From positions 1 through 42,705 of the forward strand of contig NZ_CABFMF010000009.1 in the NCBI RefSeq assembly GCF_901875575.1: a stretch of DNA of 42,705 nucleotides, in the 5' to 3' direction. This DNA is from an uncultured Streptococcus sp. (GTDB lineage Bacteria; Bacillota; Bacilli; Lactobacillales; Streptococcaceae). Of the stretch, positions 42,262 through 42,705 are shown one piece after another; position 1 is the first letter of the stretch, and each line of letters starts with the position of its first letter. Below the pieces are notes generated by a model, which saw only the letters and a list, made by a program, of their open reading frames with translations, was not told where the DNA came from and did not search any database. The position numbers were made by a program, and so were the translations under genes.

Positions 42262-42705
42262 TTAGTCTTCTTTTTTCTTTCCAAGAGCAAGTCCTAAACC
42301 GCTTAGAATACCAAGAAGTCCTAGAGAGGCAAGAGTCGCATTTGATTCTGTTCCTGTATTTGGCAATACATTTTGAGAATCATTTGCTTTAGCTTCATTA
42401 TCACTAGCATTTGGAATTGGAGTTGTTAATGAAGCTGTATCTTGACCAGAATTTCCATTGGTAGCAGGTGTTACGGTTGGTGTCAGTTTCGCTGGCGTTG
42501 TTACCACTGGGACTTCTTCAGTTGGTTTGCCTGGTTCTGTAATCTTAGCTACTCCTGGTACTTTACCATCTGGCAATTCACTATTTGGTACTGTACCTTT
42601 GCCGTCTTCTCCAATGATTACAGTAATGGTGTTTCCATTCTTACCTGGAATCTCTACCTTGGTTCCTGGTGGGTATGTTGACCCATCTGGTTTCTTAGGT
42701 GTTAC
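42262..42705 (-). CDS. LPXTG cell-wall-anchored surface protein, C-terminal part
   Basis: 147 residues in the window; the frame is open to the window edge, so the gene begins outside. It ends with an LPNTG sortase motif, a hydrophobic segment (ATLASLGLLGILSGLGLAL) and the charged tail GKKKED. Before it lies a proline/threonine/valine-rich linker (VVTTPAKLTPTVTPA) and a segment (EIPGKNGNTITVIIGEDGKGTV) that resembles short beta repeats of streptococcal adhesins. Sortase A joins it to peptidoglycan. Function cannot be given without the N-terminus. A short frame starting at 42576 is only the internal TTG of this protein. Confidence 0.92.
   Translation of the reverse strand, partial: VTPKKPDGSTYPPGTKVEIPGKNGNTITVIIGEDGKGTVPNSELPDGKVPGVAKITEPGKPTEEVPVVTTPAKLTPTVTPATNGNSGQDTASLTTPIPNASDNEAKANDSQNVLPNTGTESNATLASLGLLGILSGLGLALGKKKED

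Overview
This window looks like a chromosomal segment of a Streptococcus mitis-group organism (S. mitis, S. pseudopneumoniae or S. pneumoniae). The evidence is a pneumococcal BOX repeat at 26911-27070, an AT-rich low-GC composition, extended -10 promoters (TGnTATAAT), proteins that closely resemble remembered pneumococcal PotABCD, PstS and AroA, and a gene order (psr, pheA, aroK, aroA ... alaS ... pot ... pst ... spx ... hemW) that I remember from pneumococcal chromosomes. The species cannot be fixed without a database comparison.

Layout, mostly minus strand. 252-10639: an aromatic amino-acid supercluster. Reading on the minus strand it runs rlmI-like methyltransferase, aroD, aroE, aroB, aroC, tyrA and a YlbF/YheA-like gene, then an intrinsic terminator, then aroA, aroK, pheA and the LCP gene psr. 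It holds every step from DAHP to chorismate plus the phenylalanine- and tyrosine-specific enzymes, but no DAHP synthase. 10783-13325: a TIR-flanked intergenic repeat and a two-gene ABC transporter. 13433-14956 (+): cytoplasmic alpha-amylase behind a CcpA cre site. 15046-18399: an alanine T-box, a LURP-one-like gene and alaS. 18446-20455: TPR protein, CPBP membrane protease and degraded small ORFs. 20456-25329: murB and the spermidine/putrescine transporter potABCD. 25380-26894: acetolactate decarboxylase and a YhfC-type membrane protein.

26911-29733 is the accessory hot spot. A BOX element is followed by a 183-bp direct repeat (27085-27267 and 28359-28541) that carries the divergent budA and gntR promoters and the first 27 codons of the gntR gene. 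Between the repeats sits a 1.1-kb foreign-looking module. It holds a heavily degraded secreted bacteriocin-like gene and, overlapping its stop codon (TAATG), an intact 55-residue membrane protein that could be its immunity partner. The full gntR/MocR gene lies to the right and lacks the expected PLP-binding lysine.

29754-35859: an amino-acid ABC binding protein with a perfect consensus promoter, then the phosphate operon pstS-pstC-pstA-pstB1-pstB2-phoU. 35866-38614: rRNA m5C methyltransferase, inositol-monophosphatase-like protein, UPF0223 protein and Spx. 38826-42082: hemW, acyl-ACP thioesterase, HAD phosphatase and a TIGR01906 membrane protein as one operon. 42262-42705: the C-terminal end of an LPXTG cell-wall protein that runs off the window.

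Most of the window is core housekeeping sequence. The likeliest novelty is the repeat-flanked bacteriocin-like module. Smaller points are two predicted leaderless genes, catalytic-residue losses in PstB2 and the MocR regulator, and several small decayed ORFs.
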